Program-made: the position numbers and the translations under genes
Notes under the pieces: model-generated
Databases searched by the model: none
Told to the model about the DNA's origin: nothing
Seen by the model: only the letters and a program-made list of their open reading frames with translations
Shown: one piece after another, positions 34,770-43,992 of the stretch
How the letters are laid out: each line of letters opens with the position of its first letter
How positions within the stretch are numbered: position 1 is the first letter of the stretch
NCBI GenBank assembly: GCA_029262895.1
Contig: JAJCYM010000047.1
Span: 1 to 64,000 of the forward strand
Length of the DNA stretch: 64,000 bases
Source: Roseivirga sp.
GTDB taxonomy: Bacteria; Bacteroidota; Bacteroidia; Cytophagales; Cyclobacteriaceae
Direction of reading: 5' to 3'

Positions 34770-35760
34770 CGATTTTCCCCTTTTTCCTAAAGTTAAGTAT
34801 TAATAAGCTCAGAAATCCGAATAGGATGACTGCGACCACTTGAGATCCGTGTGAGATGATAGCAAAATTGAAACCATCTTCCCAAGTTATGCCATAAACG
34901 ACCAAAATCCCTGCAACGAAAGCCTGATAAGCACCAATTCCATTTGTTACAGGCACAGCCATGCCAAGACTGCCCATTACCAGAATGGCCACACCGGCCA
35001 TTAGTGACAAATCGTCAGTAGGGCTGTAGCCAAAGGAGATTACGTAAAGCATTAGAAAGTAGAGCACCCAAATTGCCAAAGTGGAAAACCAGAATTGTAG
35101 AGGCTTAGTCACTTTACCAACCGTCTTTATGCCCAAAATTAACTCCGAAATAAAGTGACCAACCTTGTAGAGTAGTGAGTTTGTGTTTTCTTCTTTTCTT
35201 GATTTACGAATTACATAAACAAGCAAGGTTAAACCACCGGCACCCAACAACAAAATAAACGGCCAGCTAGATTCAAGGAAAGGAAGTTTGTCGTTAATAA
35301 ATTCGACAAAATAGGATTGGAGTCGATCAAACTGCATAAGCAGTAAGAACAAGGTCAATAGGCCAAGCATTAACAAGTCTATAAGTCTATCGGTAATAAC
35401 AGTTCCTAAGGAGAAAGACAGAGGGATGTTGGATTGCTTTTTAAGGACACCACATCTGGCTACTTCTCCTAGTCGTGGGATGGCCATATTTGCCAGGTAG
35501 CCAATCATTACCGCCAGGTAAGTCGTGAATACACCAGGACGATAATTTCTTGTTTCTAGCAGCAGAGTCCATCTATAAGCTCTAAGTGCGTGACTGAATA
35601 TCGACAGTATCACACTCAAGAATATCCAACCGTAATTGAAGGTCTTTAGCGCCTCCCATGTTTCGTTCCAGTCTATATCCTTTGAAGCATAGCTGAACAC
35701 CCAAACCGTGAAGGCAATGGACAGAACAAGTTTGAGGATGTCTTTATAATTAATTTTCAA
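34750..35760 (-). CDS. Lysylphosphatidylglycerol synthase TM-domain (flippase-like, UPF0104) protein
   Basis: A multi-pass inner-membrane protein. The frame is open to 35844 but that overlaps panD by 80 bp; the TTG at 35760 (MKINYKDILKLVLSIAFTVW), 5 bp after the panD stop, is preferred, giving 336 residues. Conserved family segments are GYLANMAIPRLGEVARC, TDRLIDLLMLGLLTLF and VPVTNGIGAYQAFVAGILVV. Members lack the MprF synthase domain; some are lipid or glycolipid flippases or regulators. Its place between panD and the heptose gene rfaE2 hints at an envelope role (inference). Confidence 0.85.
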   Translation of the reverse strand: MKINYKDILKLVLSIAFTVWVFSYASKDIDWNETWEALKTFNYGWIFLSVILSIFSHALRAYRWTLLLETRNYRPGVFTTYLAVMIGYLANMAIPRLGEVARCGVLKKQSNIPLSFSLGTVITDRLIDLLMLGLLTLFLLLMQFDRLQSYFVEFINDKLPFLESSWPFILLLGAGGLTLLVYVIRKSRKEENTNSLLYKVGHFISELILGIKTVGKVTKPLQFWFSTLAIWVLYFLMLYVISFGYSPTDDLSLMAGVAILVMGSLGMAVPVTNGIGAYQAFVAGILVVYGITWEDGFNFAIISHGSQVVAVILFGFLSLLILNFRKKGKIVDTEQS

Positions 35761-35764
35761 TGCG

Positions 35765-36112
35765 CTAGGCCAGCCTGTTATTATTGTCCGGAAAAATGAT
35801 TTTGGGCTGGTGAGACTTGGCAGCCTCGAAGTCCATTGTCGCATAAGCTACCACAATGATGATATCTCCTACCTGCGCCTTTCTGGCAGCCGGACCATTG
35901 AGACAGACAGTTCCGGAGTCTCTTTCTCCTTTGATCACGTAAGTATCAAAACGTTCCCCATTGTTTACGTTAACGATCTGCACTTTTTCATGTTCAAGTA
36001 TGTTTGAGGCCTCCATTAGAGTTTCATCCAATGTTATGCTTCCCACATAGTGCAATTCGGCCTGTGTGACTTTTGCCCTGTGGATTTTCGACTTAAATAC
36101 TTCTATCTGCAT
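35765..36112 (-). CDS. panD: Aspartate 1-decarboxylase proenzyme
   Basis: PanD decarboxylates aspartate to beta-alanine for pantothenate. The 115-residue proenzyme has the self-cleavage site Gly-Ser in [11 protein letters not shown] (giving the pyruvoyl group on Ser25), Lys9 in [10 protein letters not shown], and [20 protein letters not shown]. It lies 27 bp after panC. Confidence 0.96.
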   Translation of the reverse strand: MQIEVFKSKIHRAKVTQAELHYVGSITLDETLMEASNILEHEKVQIVNVNNGERFDTYVIKGERDSGTVCLNGPAARKAQVGDIIIVVAYATMDFEAAKSHQPKIIFPDNNNRLA

Positions 36113-36139
36113 TACCTTCTCCTAAAAACGATGGCAAAA

Positions 36140-36985
36140 TTAAGAAAATATCAAGATGTTATCGATTAATCTGACCTCTCCAACATTCACAGCAATGCAT
36201 AAAGCAATTTCCTTATTCTTAAAATCTGTGACAGATGAAAATTCTTTGGTCTCTACCATCTCAAAGTACTCCAAATCCATGCCGCTTTGTCCCTCAAAAA
36301 TTCGTTCAGTTTCTTGCTGAACGGAAGGGAACTTTACGCCTGATACGATTTTTTGTTTTGCTTGTTCCAGGGATTGATAAATAACGGCAGCCTGTGCTCT
36401 TTCTTGGGCGCTCAATCGTTCGTTCCTTGAAGACATGGCCAATCCGTTGGACTCCCTGACAATCGGAGCCCTCCTTAAATCTACATGGATACCCATTTCA
36501 TCAATCAATTTTTTAATGATGTAGAATTGTTGAATATCCTTCTGACCGAAATAGGCCTTGGTAGGCTCGATTATAGTGAATAACCTGGAGATGATCATGC
36601 CGACACCCTCAAAGTGGCCTGGTCTATGTTCGCCTTCAAGAGCGTTTTCAATTGCACCAAAACTGATATTGAGTTCGGGTTTTGTGGGATACATTTCTTT
36701 CACGGATGGCACAAAAACAAGATCGCATCCATTAGACTCTAATAATTCTAAATCCTGATCGAGTGTTTTAGGGTATTTTTTGAGGTCGTCAGGATTGTTG
36801 AATTGGGTGGGATTCACGAAAATCGATACTATTGTGACGTCACATTCAGACCGACTTTGTTTAACCAAAGAGAGGTGTCCTTGATGCAGTGCGCCCATTG
36901 TCGGAACCAGGCCTGAAGTTTTCTCGGAGGCTTTAACAAGATTTAACTCCTTTGTCAGGTCTTCTATGGTCAAAAAGGTTTTCAT
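36140..36985 (-). CDS. panC: Pantothenate synthetase
   Basis: PanC joins pantoate and beta-alanine with ATP. The 281-residue protein has LVPTMGALHQGHLSLVKQSR, FVNPTQFNNPDDLKKYP, the loop EGEHRPGHFEGVG, KAYFGQKDIQQFYIIKKL and the KMSKS-like SSRNERLS. It is first in a minus-strand cluster panC-panD-flippase-rfaE2-metallopeptidase and divergent from the glycogen-synthase-like gene. Confidence 0.96.
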   Translation of the reverse strand: MKTFLTIEDLTKELNLVKASEKTSGLVPTMGALHQGHLSLVKQSRSECDVTIVSIFVNPTQFNNPDDLKKYPKTLDQDLELLESNGCDLVFVPSVKEMYPTKPELNISFGAIENALEGEHRPGHFEGVGMIISRLFTIIEPTKAYFGQKDIQQFYIIKKLIDEMGIHVDLRRAPIVRESNGLAMSSRNERLSAQERAQAAVIYQSLEQAKQKIVSGVKFPSVQQETERIFEGQSGMDLEYFEMVETKEFSSVTDFKNKEIALCIAVNVGEVRLIDNILIFS

Positions 36986-37058
36986 TGCAAATGCTGAAAC
37001 GGACTGTGGTCGGAAATGAGCTTTTTAAAGTATTTCATGTTTTTTGACAAAAAAACGG

Positions 37059-37066
37059 TAAATTTG
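37059..37066 (+). promoter_or_regulatory. Possible -7 element for the GT5/DUF4270 operon
   Basis: TAAATTTG matches TAnnTTTG 43 bp before the ATG at 37110. The nearest TTG (37044) is only 12 bp upstream, short of the usual -33 distance, so the call is tentative. Confidence 0.35.
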
Positions 37067-37109
37067 TGCTCATTTTTCAAACGAAGGTTTCACTAAATTT
37101 TCTTCAAAT

Positions 37110-37922
37110 ATGTCAAAATTTCGAATTCTTTATGTAGCGAGCGAGATTAATCCTTTCCTACAAACATCAGCAGTAGCAGACTTCGTAAGGAAGTTGCCTC
37201 AAGCCATGCAGGAGCGTGGAATGGAAATCAGAATTTTGGTACCACGATTTGGTTTAATCAATGAGAGAAAGAACCGCTTGCACGAAGTAGTGCGTCTATC
37301 GGGCATCAACATTGCCGTTGGTGAGGAGGAAAAGCCCTTGGTGATTAAAGTAGCTTCTATTCCAAATGCAAAACTTCAGGTGTACTTCATTGACAATGAA
37401 GACTATTTCCACAGAAAGTCCGTTTTCTTTGACAAGGAGGATAACTTCTATTCAGACAATGATGAAAGAGCAATCTTTTTCTGTAAAGGTGTGCTCGAAA
37501 CAGTGAAGAAGCTCGGTTGGGCTCCGGACATTGTACATTGTAATGACTGGATGACTAGTTTGATACCTATGTATTTAAAAACTACTTTCAAAAACGATCC
37601 TATTTTCCAGAATACTAAGTCCATATTCACCATTTACAACAATGTGTTTTCTCATCAGTTTGATGAAGACTTGTTGGACAAGGTGAGAATGATGGATATT
37701 GAAGACAGTATGTTGGAGAATTTAAAAACCGCTGACTTTGCAGGTTTTATTAGGACAGGGGCTGAATATGCCGATGTTGTGATTAGAGCAGAGGAAGAGG
37801 TAAGTGATAGCCTGATCAGTCTCTTTACAGAAATCGAGAAGGATAAGAAAGTAGATACTATAGAAAAAGATGATAATTTCTTAGATACCTACTATAACTT
37901 ATATAATGAACTTGTTGGATAA
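37110..37922 (+). CDS. Standalone glycogen/starch synthase N-terminal (GT5) domain protein
   Basis: A 270-residue protein equivalent only to the N-terminal Rossmann half of glycogen synthase: FRILYVASEINPFLQTSAVA, LVPRFGLINERKNRLHEVV, DNEDYFHRKSVF, PDIVHCNDWMTSLIPMYLK. The GlgA motif KxGGLADV is degenerate (LQTSAVADF) and the whole C-terminal GT1 half is absent, so synthase activity is doubtful. The same short form is common in Bacteroidota and, as here, overlaps a DUF4270 gene next to glmS. A role in envelope sugar sensing is speculation. Confidence 0.85.
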   Translation: MSKFRILYVASEINPFLQTSAVADFVRKLPQAMQERGMEIRILVPRFGLINERKNRLHEVVRLSGINIAVGEEEKPLVIKVASIPNAKLQVYFIDNEDYFHRKSVFFDKEDNFYSDNDERAIFFCKGVLETVKKLGWAPDIVHCNDWMTSLIPMYLKTTFKNDPIFQNTKSIFTIYNNVFSHQFDEDLLDKVRMMDIEDSMLENLKTADFAGFIRTGAEYADVVIRAEEEVSDSLISLFTEIEKDKKVDTIEKDDNFLDTYYNLYNELVG

Positions 37923-39264
37923 GAAACTGAGGTTCGGGGCTTTCGTATTAGCGCTGACACTTTTTATTTCTTGTGAAGAAACTGGCGACTTTGGCTTAGA
38001 TGATGATGATATAAGCCCGGTTGATTTCTTTTCAGAAACCATAGACGTTACTAGTGCAGTACTCCTGATTGATTCCATTCCGTCAGATGACACGCAGACC
38101 CTTCTTGTGGGTAATATTTCAAATAATGATTTTGGAACTACAGAGGCTCGCGCTTTTGCCAAATTGAACCTTAACCGTTCGAGCTTAGTGCCGCTCTTTG
38201 AGGATGTCGTTCTGGATTCAGTTCAGATGAATATTAGGTTCAACTATATCCATAATCCTGAACAAAATGTAATCGATTTGACGCTAAGGGAGGTGGCTAC
38301 CGGGCAAATTCTGGATATTGAGAATTACTTGACCACCAGTGACCAGCCGACTCTGAAAAGGGTAGAGTTTGGTGGACCTTTAGTTGAAATTGGGAGGCAA
38401 ACTTTTGCAGTGGAAGACTTGGATTCAACCTACGTTTTAGACATTAATTCGGAGTGGGCGACCACCTTGTTTGAATTACTTAAGGCCAATGACCCTATAG
38501 TGGTGAATCAGGGAAGTTTTGAAAGCACTTTTTTTGGAGGACTGGCTTTTATATCGGGGCCATCAAGCACAGGCGCGTTTGGCATTGAGGCCACTACGTT
38601 TGCTGAAGGGGAAACCGCAGTTGCTGCAAATCTTGTATTCTATTTTAGTCAGACGGCTTCTAATGGAACTTCATCTGTAGGTTTTCAACATGCACTGACA
38701 TTCGGTAACGCCAAGCATTTTTATACGCTGACAACTGATAGAACAGGTGCTGATACAGAGATTGTAGAGGATTCGGAAATTGCCTACGAACCTCCTTCTG
38801 GACTGAGATATATTCAAGAAGGCAATGCCATAGTGACCAAGTTGGATATTTCAGCTTTTGGTGACTTCAGCGAGGCTAACCCTGATGTGACAATTAATTT
38901 TGGAGAAATGACCATTGGGCCATTGGAAGAAAGGCCTGCGGAGAATGGCTCTCCTCCTAATGAACTAGTGCTTTATCTGACAGACAGCAAAAACACATTG
39001 ATCCCTGACCGTGGGGCTTTTAGAGGGGTTCAGCGAGATGCAACCAATCAATTAGGAAGTAGTGCAACCATTACTATGATCTATGACTCGGAAACGAACA
39101 GTTACAAAAGTTCACTTACCTCATTTTTGCAGGCATATCATGCTGGAAGTTTTCAAAGGAATGAATTGATTCTTTTCACGACCAACATGGATTCGTCACT
39201 TGACGGCATGGTATTAGACCCTGATAATATCAAGATAAAGATTTTTTATTCACAGCTTAAATAG
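37906..39264 (+). CDS. DUF4270 lipoprotein
   Basis: A 452-residue outer-membrane-type lipoprotein (hydrophobic FGAFVLALTLFISCEE, lipobox FISC), then the DUF4270 start (FSETIDVTSAVLLIDSIPSD, TLLVGNISNNDFGTTEARAF) and repeated beta-rich segments to the C-terminus (DPDNIKIKIFYSQLK). Function is not known to me. It overlaps the GT5-domain gene by 17 bp and lies 47 bp before glmS, a conserved neighbourhood in Bacteroidota. Confidence 0.88.
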   Translation: MNLLDKKLRFGAFVLALTLFISCEETGDFGLDDDDISPVDFFSETIDVTSAVLLIDSIPSDDTQTLLVGNISNNDFGTTEARAFAKLNLNRSSLVPLFEDVVLDSVQMNIRFNYIHNPEQNVIDLTLREVATGQILDIENYLTTSDQPTLKRVEFGGPLVEIGRQTFAVEDLDSTYVLDINSEWATTLFELLKANDPIVVNQGSFESTFFGGLAFISGPSSTGAFGIEATTFAEGETAVAANLVFYFSQTASNGTSSVGFQHALTFGNAKHFYTLTTDRTGADTEIVEDSEIAYEPPSGLRYIQEGNAIVTKLDISAFGDFSEANPDVTINFGEMTIGPLEERPAENGSPPNELVLYLTDSKNTLIPDRGAFRGVQRDATNQLGSSATITMIYDSETNSYKSSLTSFLQAYHAGSFQRNELILFTTNMDSSLDGMVLDPDNIKIKIFYSQLK

Positions 39265-39311
39265 GGCTTGGAGAATAATCATACCTTTACCCTCATCATA
39301 ATAGCTTGAAT

Positions 39312-41147
39312 ATGTGTGGAATTGTTGCATACCTGGGAAAGAGAGAGGCTTATCCCATAATAATTAAAGGCTTAGAAAGATTAGAATACCGTGGATATGA
39401 TAGCACGGGAGTAGCCTTGTTGAATGGTGATTTAAATGTCTACAAGAAAAAAGGTAAAGTATCGGAACTAAGGGCAACTCTGAATGAAGAGAGCTTGATA
39501 GGTAACATAGGTATTGGGCACACAAGATGGGCCACCCATGGCGAGCCCAACGATACCAATGCTCACCCACATTTGTCTCAATCAGGAAATCTGGCAATGA
39601 TTCACAATGGAATAATAGAGAACTATGATTCCATTAAAACCGATTTGCTCAAAAAAGGGTACGAATTCACCAGTGAGACAGATTCTGAAATATTTATCAA
39701 CTTCATTGAAGATATCCATAAAAACAATGATGTAGATCTTTGTGAAGCCGTAAGGTTGGCACTGAATAAGGTGGTGGGTGCGTATGCAATAGCCATTATA
39801 TCAAAAGACGAACCTGATTTACTGATTGCGGCAAGAAAGGGTAGTCCGTTGGTAGTTGGTCTGGGAAAAGACGAATTCTTTTTAGCATCGGATGCTACGC
39901 CTATTATAGAATACACAAACGAAGTGGTATACCTGGAAGACCAGGAGATTGCCATCATCAAGGGGAATCATCTGACCATTAAAAGCATAGAAGATGTTGA
40001 GCTAACCCCGTACATCCAGACTGTGGATATGCAGTTAGAGGCCATTGAAAAAGGTGGATACGAACACTTCATGTTAAAGGAGATTTTTGAGCAGCCCAAA
40101 TCAATTGGAGACTGTCTTAGAGGTAGGCTAAAAGCAAAAGATGGCCGATTAGTGTTAGGAGGAATTCACGATTATGTGAATAAGATTCTTAATGCAGATA
40201 GAATACTCATTATTGGTTGCGGCACTTCCTGGCATGCAGGGTTGGTGGCAGAGTATATTTTTGAAGAGTTTTGTAGAATTCCGGTTGAGGTCGAATACGC
40301 TTCTGAATTCAGATACAGAAATCCGGTAGTAGGAGAAAAAGATGTAGTAATCGCCATTTCTCAATCAGGTGAGACAGCTGATACATTGGCTGCCATAGAT
40401 TTGGCAAAATCAAAAGGGGCCACCATTCTTGGAATCTGCAATGTTGTTGGTTCTTCGATACCGCGTGCCACACATGCAGGATCATATACACATGCCGGTC
40501 CGGAAATAGGAGTTGCTAGCACAAAAGCTTTTACTGCCCAGATTTCTGTACTTATTATGATGGCCTTGATGATTGCTGAGAAAAAAGGGTCTATTTCAAA
40601 TAGTCTCTATAGGCAATTGCTTGTGGACCTTGAGTCTATTCCGGATAAAGCGGCAAAGGCTTTGGACTTGAACCCACAGATTGAATACATCTCAGAGCTG
40701 TTTAAAGATTCTGCTAATTTCTTATACTTGGGGCGTGGTTATAACTTCCCGGTTGCGTTGGAAGGGGCACTTAAACTGAAGGAGATTTCTTATATCCATG
40801 CCGAGGGGTACCCCGCTGCCGAAATGAAGCACGGACCCATTGCCTTAATTGACGAGAGCATGCCCGTGGTATTTATTGCTACCAAGGACAGTTCCTACGA
40901 GAAAATTGTTTCTAACATTCAGGAGGTGAAAGCCAGGAAGGGGCGTGTAATTGCTATTGTTTCCGAAGGAGATACCGAGGTTTCAAAAATGGCCGAGTTT
41001 ACCATTGAGGTTCCCGCGACACATGAGGCATTAATGCCGTTAATCTCGGTAATCCCATTACAACTACTATCTTATCACATCGCAGTATTGAGAGGATGTA
41101 ACGTGGACCAGCCACGTAATCTGGCTAAATCTGTAACGGTAGAGTAA
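39312..41147 (+). CDS. glmS: Glutamine--fructose-6-phosphate aminotransferase (isomerizing)
   Basis: GlmS makes glucosamine-6-phosphate, the entry to peptidoglycan and LPS amino sugars. The ATG at 39312 gives MCGIVAYLG with the nucleophile Cys as first residue after Met removal; a TTG two codons earlier would bury it. The glutaminase domain (HTRWATHGEPNDTNAHPH, HNGIIENY) is followed by two SIS domains (IGCGTSWHAGLVAEY, SQSGETADTLAAI, STKAFTAQISVLIMMAL) and the C-terminal DQPRNLAKSVTVE. 611 residues, normal. No glmS-type ribozyme is seen upstream. Confidence 0.97.
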   Translation: MCGIVAYLGKREAYPIIIKGLERLEYRGYDSTGVALLNGDLNVYKKKGKVSELRATLNEESLIGNIGIGHTRWATHGEPNDTNAHPHLSQSGNLAMIHNGIIENYDSIKTDLLKKGYEFTSETDSEIFINFIEDIHKNNDVDLCEAVRLALNKVVGAYAIAIISKDEPDLLIAARKGSPLVVGLGKDEFFLASDATPIIEYTNEVVYLEDQEIAIIKGNHLTIKSIEDVELTPYIQTVDMQLEAIEKGGYEHFMLKEIFEQPKSIGDCLRGRLKAKDGRLVLGGIHDYVNKILNADRILIIGCGTSWHAGLVAEYIFEEFCRIPVEVEYASEFRYRNPVVGEKDVVIAISQSGETADTLAAIDLAKSKGATILGICNVVGSSIPRATHAGSYTHAGPEIGVASTKAFTAQISVLIMMALMIAEKKGSISNSLYRQLLVDLESIPDKAAKALDLNPQIEYISELFKDSANFLYLGRGYNFPVALEGALKLKEISYIHAEGYPAAEMKHGPIALIDESMPVVFIATKDSSYEKIVSNIQEVKARKGRVIAIVSEGDTEVSKMAEFTIEVPATHEALMPLISVIPLQLLSYHIAVLRGCNVDQPRNLAKSVTVE

Positions 41148-41157
41148 GTACTAGTTC

Positions 41158-41330
41158 TTAACCCGGATAATGCAATAGACGCTCTATTACGGACGCAACT
41201 TACCTCTAATCAGCTGCTTCGCTTCGTTTGTCTTTTCACCATAGCGGTGCTATGCTTTCAAAGTCAAACATCCTGATTCATTGTGATTTACGCCCTCATT
41301 ACGTCCCTCTATTCCATTATCCGGGTTTAA
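41158..41330. repeat. ~170-bp element with terminal inverted repeats, copy A
   Basis: The ends TTAACCCGGATAATGCAATAG and (reverse strand) TTAAACCCGGATAATGGAAT are near-perfect inverted repeats of about 22 bp. The centre holds a hairpin CATAGC-GGT-GCTATG. A second, inverted copy lies at 61103-61273. This copy fills the gap between convergent glmS and the next gene, and its right end provides the last codons and stop of that gene. No open frame inside; it looks like a MITE or a bidirectional terminator-type repeat. Confidence 0.75.
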
Positions 41331-41976
41331 GGTACTGCTTCTTCAGCAGCGGACAGATCTTATAGCGCTCGTCTTTAGTGTCGTCATAAATGGCTTCAAG
41401 TACTTCATAGACATGCTGAATCCCTATTTTATCACACCATTCAAATGGGCCAAAAGGGTAATTGGTGCCCAACTTCATGCCCTTGTCTATGTCTTCCACA
41501 GAGGCGGTTCCTTCCTGAAGTGTAAAAAACGCTTCATTGATGATCATGCAGACAACCCTGGGCGTGACCATACCTACCCGATCATCTACCGCAATATGTT
41601 CAGTACCTAAGGCTTTACATATACTTTTCAGGCCTTCTTGTTGATCTTCAAGAGCAGAAACTTCAAGGTATTGTCGATTAATAAAGGTGGGCAAACCATT
41701 GAAGCCATAAAGATTACAAATAAGGTCATCTTGATAGTAGGCCAGTTCTGCTAATGAAATTTTTGTGGCGTTTACAAAAACATCTGTTGCCAAATCAGCA
41801 TACATTTCAAATTGTTCCGGATTGTCGCCAACAAAAAAATCAAATATTACATCGGCACTTTCCAGCGTTTGGGCATCAAAGGAATAATCATCGAAAGCAA
41901 AAACTTCGAGGTTTGCTGAAAATTTATCCTTGAACTCCTGCAAATTGCTTTCAGGTCCTACTACCAGAACTTTCAT
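41317..41976 (-). CDS. 3-hydroxyacyl-CoA dehydrogenase C-terminal-domain protein
   Basis: A 219-residue protein. The C-terminal half matches the helical substrate/dimer domain of 3-hydroxyacyl-CoA dehydrogenases (RVGMVTPRVVCMIINEAFFT, MKLGTNYPFGPFEWCDKIG, ERYKICPLLKKQYL). The N-terminal part (MKVLVVGPESNLQEF) is a shortened Rossmann-like region without a clear GxGxxG, so NAD-dependent activity is uncertain. The last residues (LKPG) and the stop are encoded by the inverted-repeat element, so the end of this protein has been altered by it. Confidence 0.75.
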   Translation of the reverse strand: MKVLVVGPESNLQEFKDKFSANLEVFAFDDYSFDAQTLESADVIFDFFVGDNPEQFEMYADLATDVFVNATKISLAELAYYQDDLICNLYGFNGLPTFINRQYLEVSALEDQQEGLKSICKALGTEHIAVDDRVGMVTPRVVCMIINEAFFTLQEGTASVEDIDKGMKLGTNYPFGPFEWCDKIGIQHVYEVLEAIYDDTKDERYKICPLLKKQYLKPG

Positions 41977-42022
41977 AAATGATTAATTTGCCCCAAAAAT
42001 ATCCAATTAATTAAAACACACC

Positions 42023-42406
42023 ATGTCTAAGACAATAATCAATAGTACAAATGCGCCAGCACCCATTGGCCCGTATAGCCAGGCTGTCAAAGCAGGCGAC
42101 ACCCTATATGTTTCAGGACAAATCCCATTGGATGCAGAAAGTGGTGAAATGATCAACGGCAATATCACGGAAGAAACACATCAGGTGATGAAAAATCTAG
42201 ATGCTGTATTGACTGCTGCCGGCATGTCATTTGAAAACGTAGTGAAATGCTCCATTTTCATCAAGGATATGAACCAGTTTGGCGCAATTAATGAAGCCTA
42301 TGGTATGTACTTTAAAGAAAATCCACCTGCCAGAGAAACAGTCGAGGTAGCCAGATTACCCAAAGATGTTAATGTAGAGATTTCTTGTATTGCTGTTGAA
42401 TCTTAA
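42023..42406 (+). CDS. ridA: RidA-family reactive imine deaminase
   Basis: RidA hydrolyses reactive 2-aminoacrylate and related enamines from PLP enzymes. 127 residues, with APAPIGPYSQAVKAGDTLYV, SGQIPLDAESGEM, the catalytic-site Arg in NPPARETVEVARLPKDVNVE, and VKCSIFIKDMNQFGAINEAY. It is transcribed alone between the divergent 3-hydroxyacyl-CoA-dehydrogenase-like gene (46 bp between the two start codons) and gltX (63 bp downstream). Confidence 0.93.
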   Translation: MSKTIINSTNAPAPIGPYSQAVKAGDTLYVSGQIPLDAESGEMINGNITEETHQVMKNLDAVLTAAGMSFENVVKCSIFIKDMNQFGAINEAYGMYFKENPPARETVEVARLPKDVNVEISCIAVES

Positions 42407-42441
42407 GTGATAATCCAAGACGATAGGTGATCTAGATTTTC

Positions 42442-42449
42442 TATTTTTG
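42442..42449 (+). promoter_or_regulatory. -7 element of the gltX promoter
   Basis: TATTTTTG matches TAnnTTTG, 20 bp before the gltX ATG, which leaves a short leader. No clear -33 TTG is found. Confidence 0.4.
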
Positions 42450-42469
42450 CGCACCAATTAATTTGATAC

Positions 42470-43990
42470 ATGAGCGTAAGAGTACGTTTTGCCCCCAGTC
42501 CAACAGGCGCCCTACATATTGGAGGTGTTCGAACAGCCCTATATAACTATTTGTTTGCCAAAAAGCATGGTGGTGCTTTTGTGCTGAGGATTGAAGACAC
42601 CGATCAGAACAGATTTGTAGAGGGGGCAGAAGAGTATATTCAGGATGCCTTGAAGTGGTGCGGCATTGATTCGGATGAAGGTGTGGAACCGGGTGGTGAT
42701 TTTGGGCCGTATCGACAATCGGAGAGAAAAGCCCATTATCAGGAACATGCCCAAAGGCTGGTGGCTGAAGGCAAGGCCTACTATGCCTTCGATAGCCCTG
42801 AGGAGCTTGATGAGATGCGTGAACGCTTGAAGGAGGCTCGTGTAGCCAACCCGCAATATAATGCCATCACGCGCATGCAAATGAGCAACTCACTGACTCT
42901 GTCTGAAGCGGAGGTGACAGAAAGAATTGACTCAGGTGCGCCTTACGTCATTAGGGTCAAATTACCCAGAAATGAAGACATTCGTTTTGAAGACATTGTG
43001 AGGGATTGGGTGGTGGTAAACACTGCCACTTTGGACGATAAGATATTGATGAAGTCAGACGGTATGCCTACCTATCACCTGGCAAATATTGTAGACGACC
43101 ATATGATGCAAATCACCCACGTGATTCGAGGAGAAGAATGGTTGCCTTCAGCACCGCTTCATGTAATTCTCTATGATTACTTTGGATGGGATAGACCTGC
43201 ATTTGCCCATTTGCCGCTTTTACTCAAGCCAGATGGTAATGGTAAACTCAGCAAGCGAGCTGCCGATAAATTGGGCTTTCCTATTTTTCCATTGAATTGG
43301 AATGATCCCGAGTCTGGAGAACTATCTGAAGGGTTTATGGAAAAAGGCTATTTGCCTGAGGCAATGATCAATTTTCTATCCTTGCTGGGTTGGAATCCAG
43401 GCGGAGAGCAGGAGTTATTTTCGAAGGAAGAGCTGATTCAGGAATTCTCCCTGGAAAGAATCAATAAGGCCGGTGCAAAATTCGATATAGAAAAGGCAAA
43501 GTGGTTTAACCAGCAATATTTGAAGTCCTCTTCTGATGATGAGCTGGCTCAGGCCTTAATGGGAAATACAGAATTAGCCATTGATTTCGATTTGGCCCGA
43601 AGAATTGTGGCCATGATGAAGGAGAGAATCACATTCCTTTCGGAGATTATGGTTTCAGGAAGCTTCTTTTTTGAAGCCCCCACTGTCTATGATGAGAAAA
43701 CTGTTCGAAAGAAGTGGACTCAACAGGCGGTCGACTTTCTAGGTGAATTTACAAGTCAGCTTGCCGTTTTGGAAGCCCTTGATGGGGAACAGGTGAAATC
43801 AATAATACTTGGTATCTTGGAGAAAGATGAAACTCCGATAGGGCGGGTTATGCCAGCCCTAAGGTTGTCCTTAACGGGCCAGGGTGGTGGTCCGGATTTA
43901 ATGGAAATCATCAGCATTTTGGGTCCACAGGAGTCCGTCTCCAGAATTAAGAAAGCAATCGAAGAATTAAGTGAATCAGTAAAAGAGTAG
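42470..43990 (+). CDS. gltX: Glutamate--tRNA ligase
   Basis: A class I synthetase, 506 residues. The HIGH motif is in RFAPSPTGALHIGGVRTALY, and KMSKS is GKLSKRAADKLGFP. Also seen are RIEDTDQNRFVEGAEEYI and MPTYHLANIVDDHMMQITHV with RGEEWLPSAP. The anticodon-binding C-terminal part is complete. The downstream acidic small gene begins 2 bp after its stop. Confidence 0.97.
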   Translation: MSVRVRFAPSPTGALHIGGVRTALYNYLFAKKHGGAFVLRIEDTDQNRFVEGAEEYIQDALKWCGIDSDEGVEPGGDFGPYRQSERKAHYQEHAQRLVAEGKAYYAFDSPEELDEMRERLKEARVANPQYNAITRMQMSNSLTLSEAEVTERIDSGAPYVIRVKLPRNEDIRFEDIVRDWVVVNTATLDDKILMKSDGMPTYHLANIVDDHMMQITHVIRGEEWLPSAPLHVILYDYFGWDRPAFAHLPLLLKPDGNGKLSKRAADKLGFPIFPLNWNDPESGELSEGFMEKGYLPEAMINFLSLLGWNPGGEQELFSKEELIQEFSLERINKAGAKFDIEKAKWFNQQYLKSSSDDELAQALMGNTELAIDFDLARRIVAMMKERITFLSEIMVSGSFFFEAPTVYDEKTVRKKWTQQAVDFLGEFTSQLAVLEALDGEQVKSIILGILEKDETPIGRVMPALRLSLTGQGGGPDLMEIISILGPQESVSRIKKAIEELSESVKE

Positions 43991-43992
43991 CC

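Noticed and set aside
35761-35844. Upstream extension of the flippase-like gene into panD
   Set aside because: The extra residues are the panD sequence read in another frame; the TTG at 35760 gives a natural membrane-protein start.
39265-39311. glmS-type ribozyme before glmS
   Set aside because: Only 47 bp separate DUF4270 and glmS, too short for the ribozyme.
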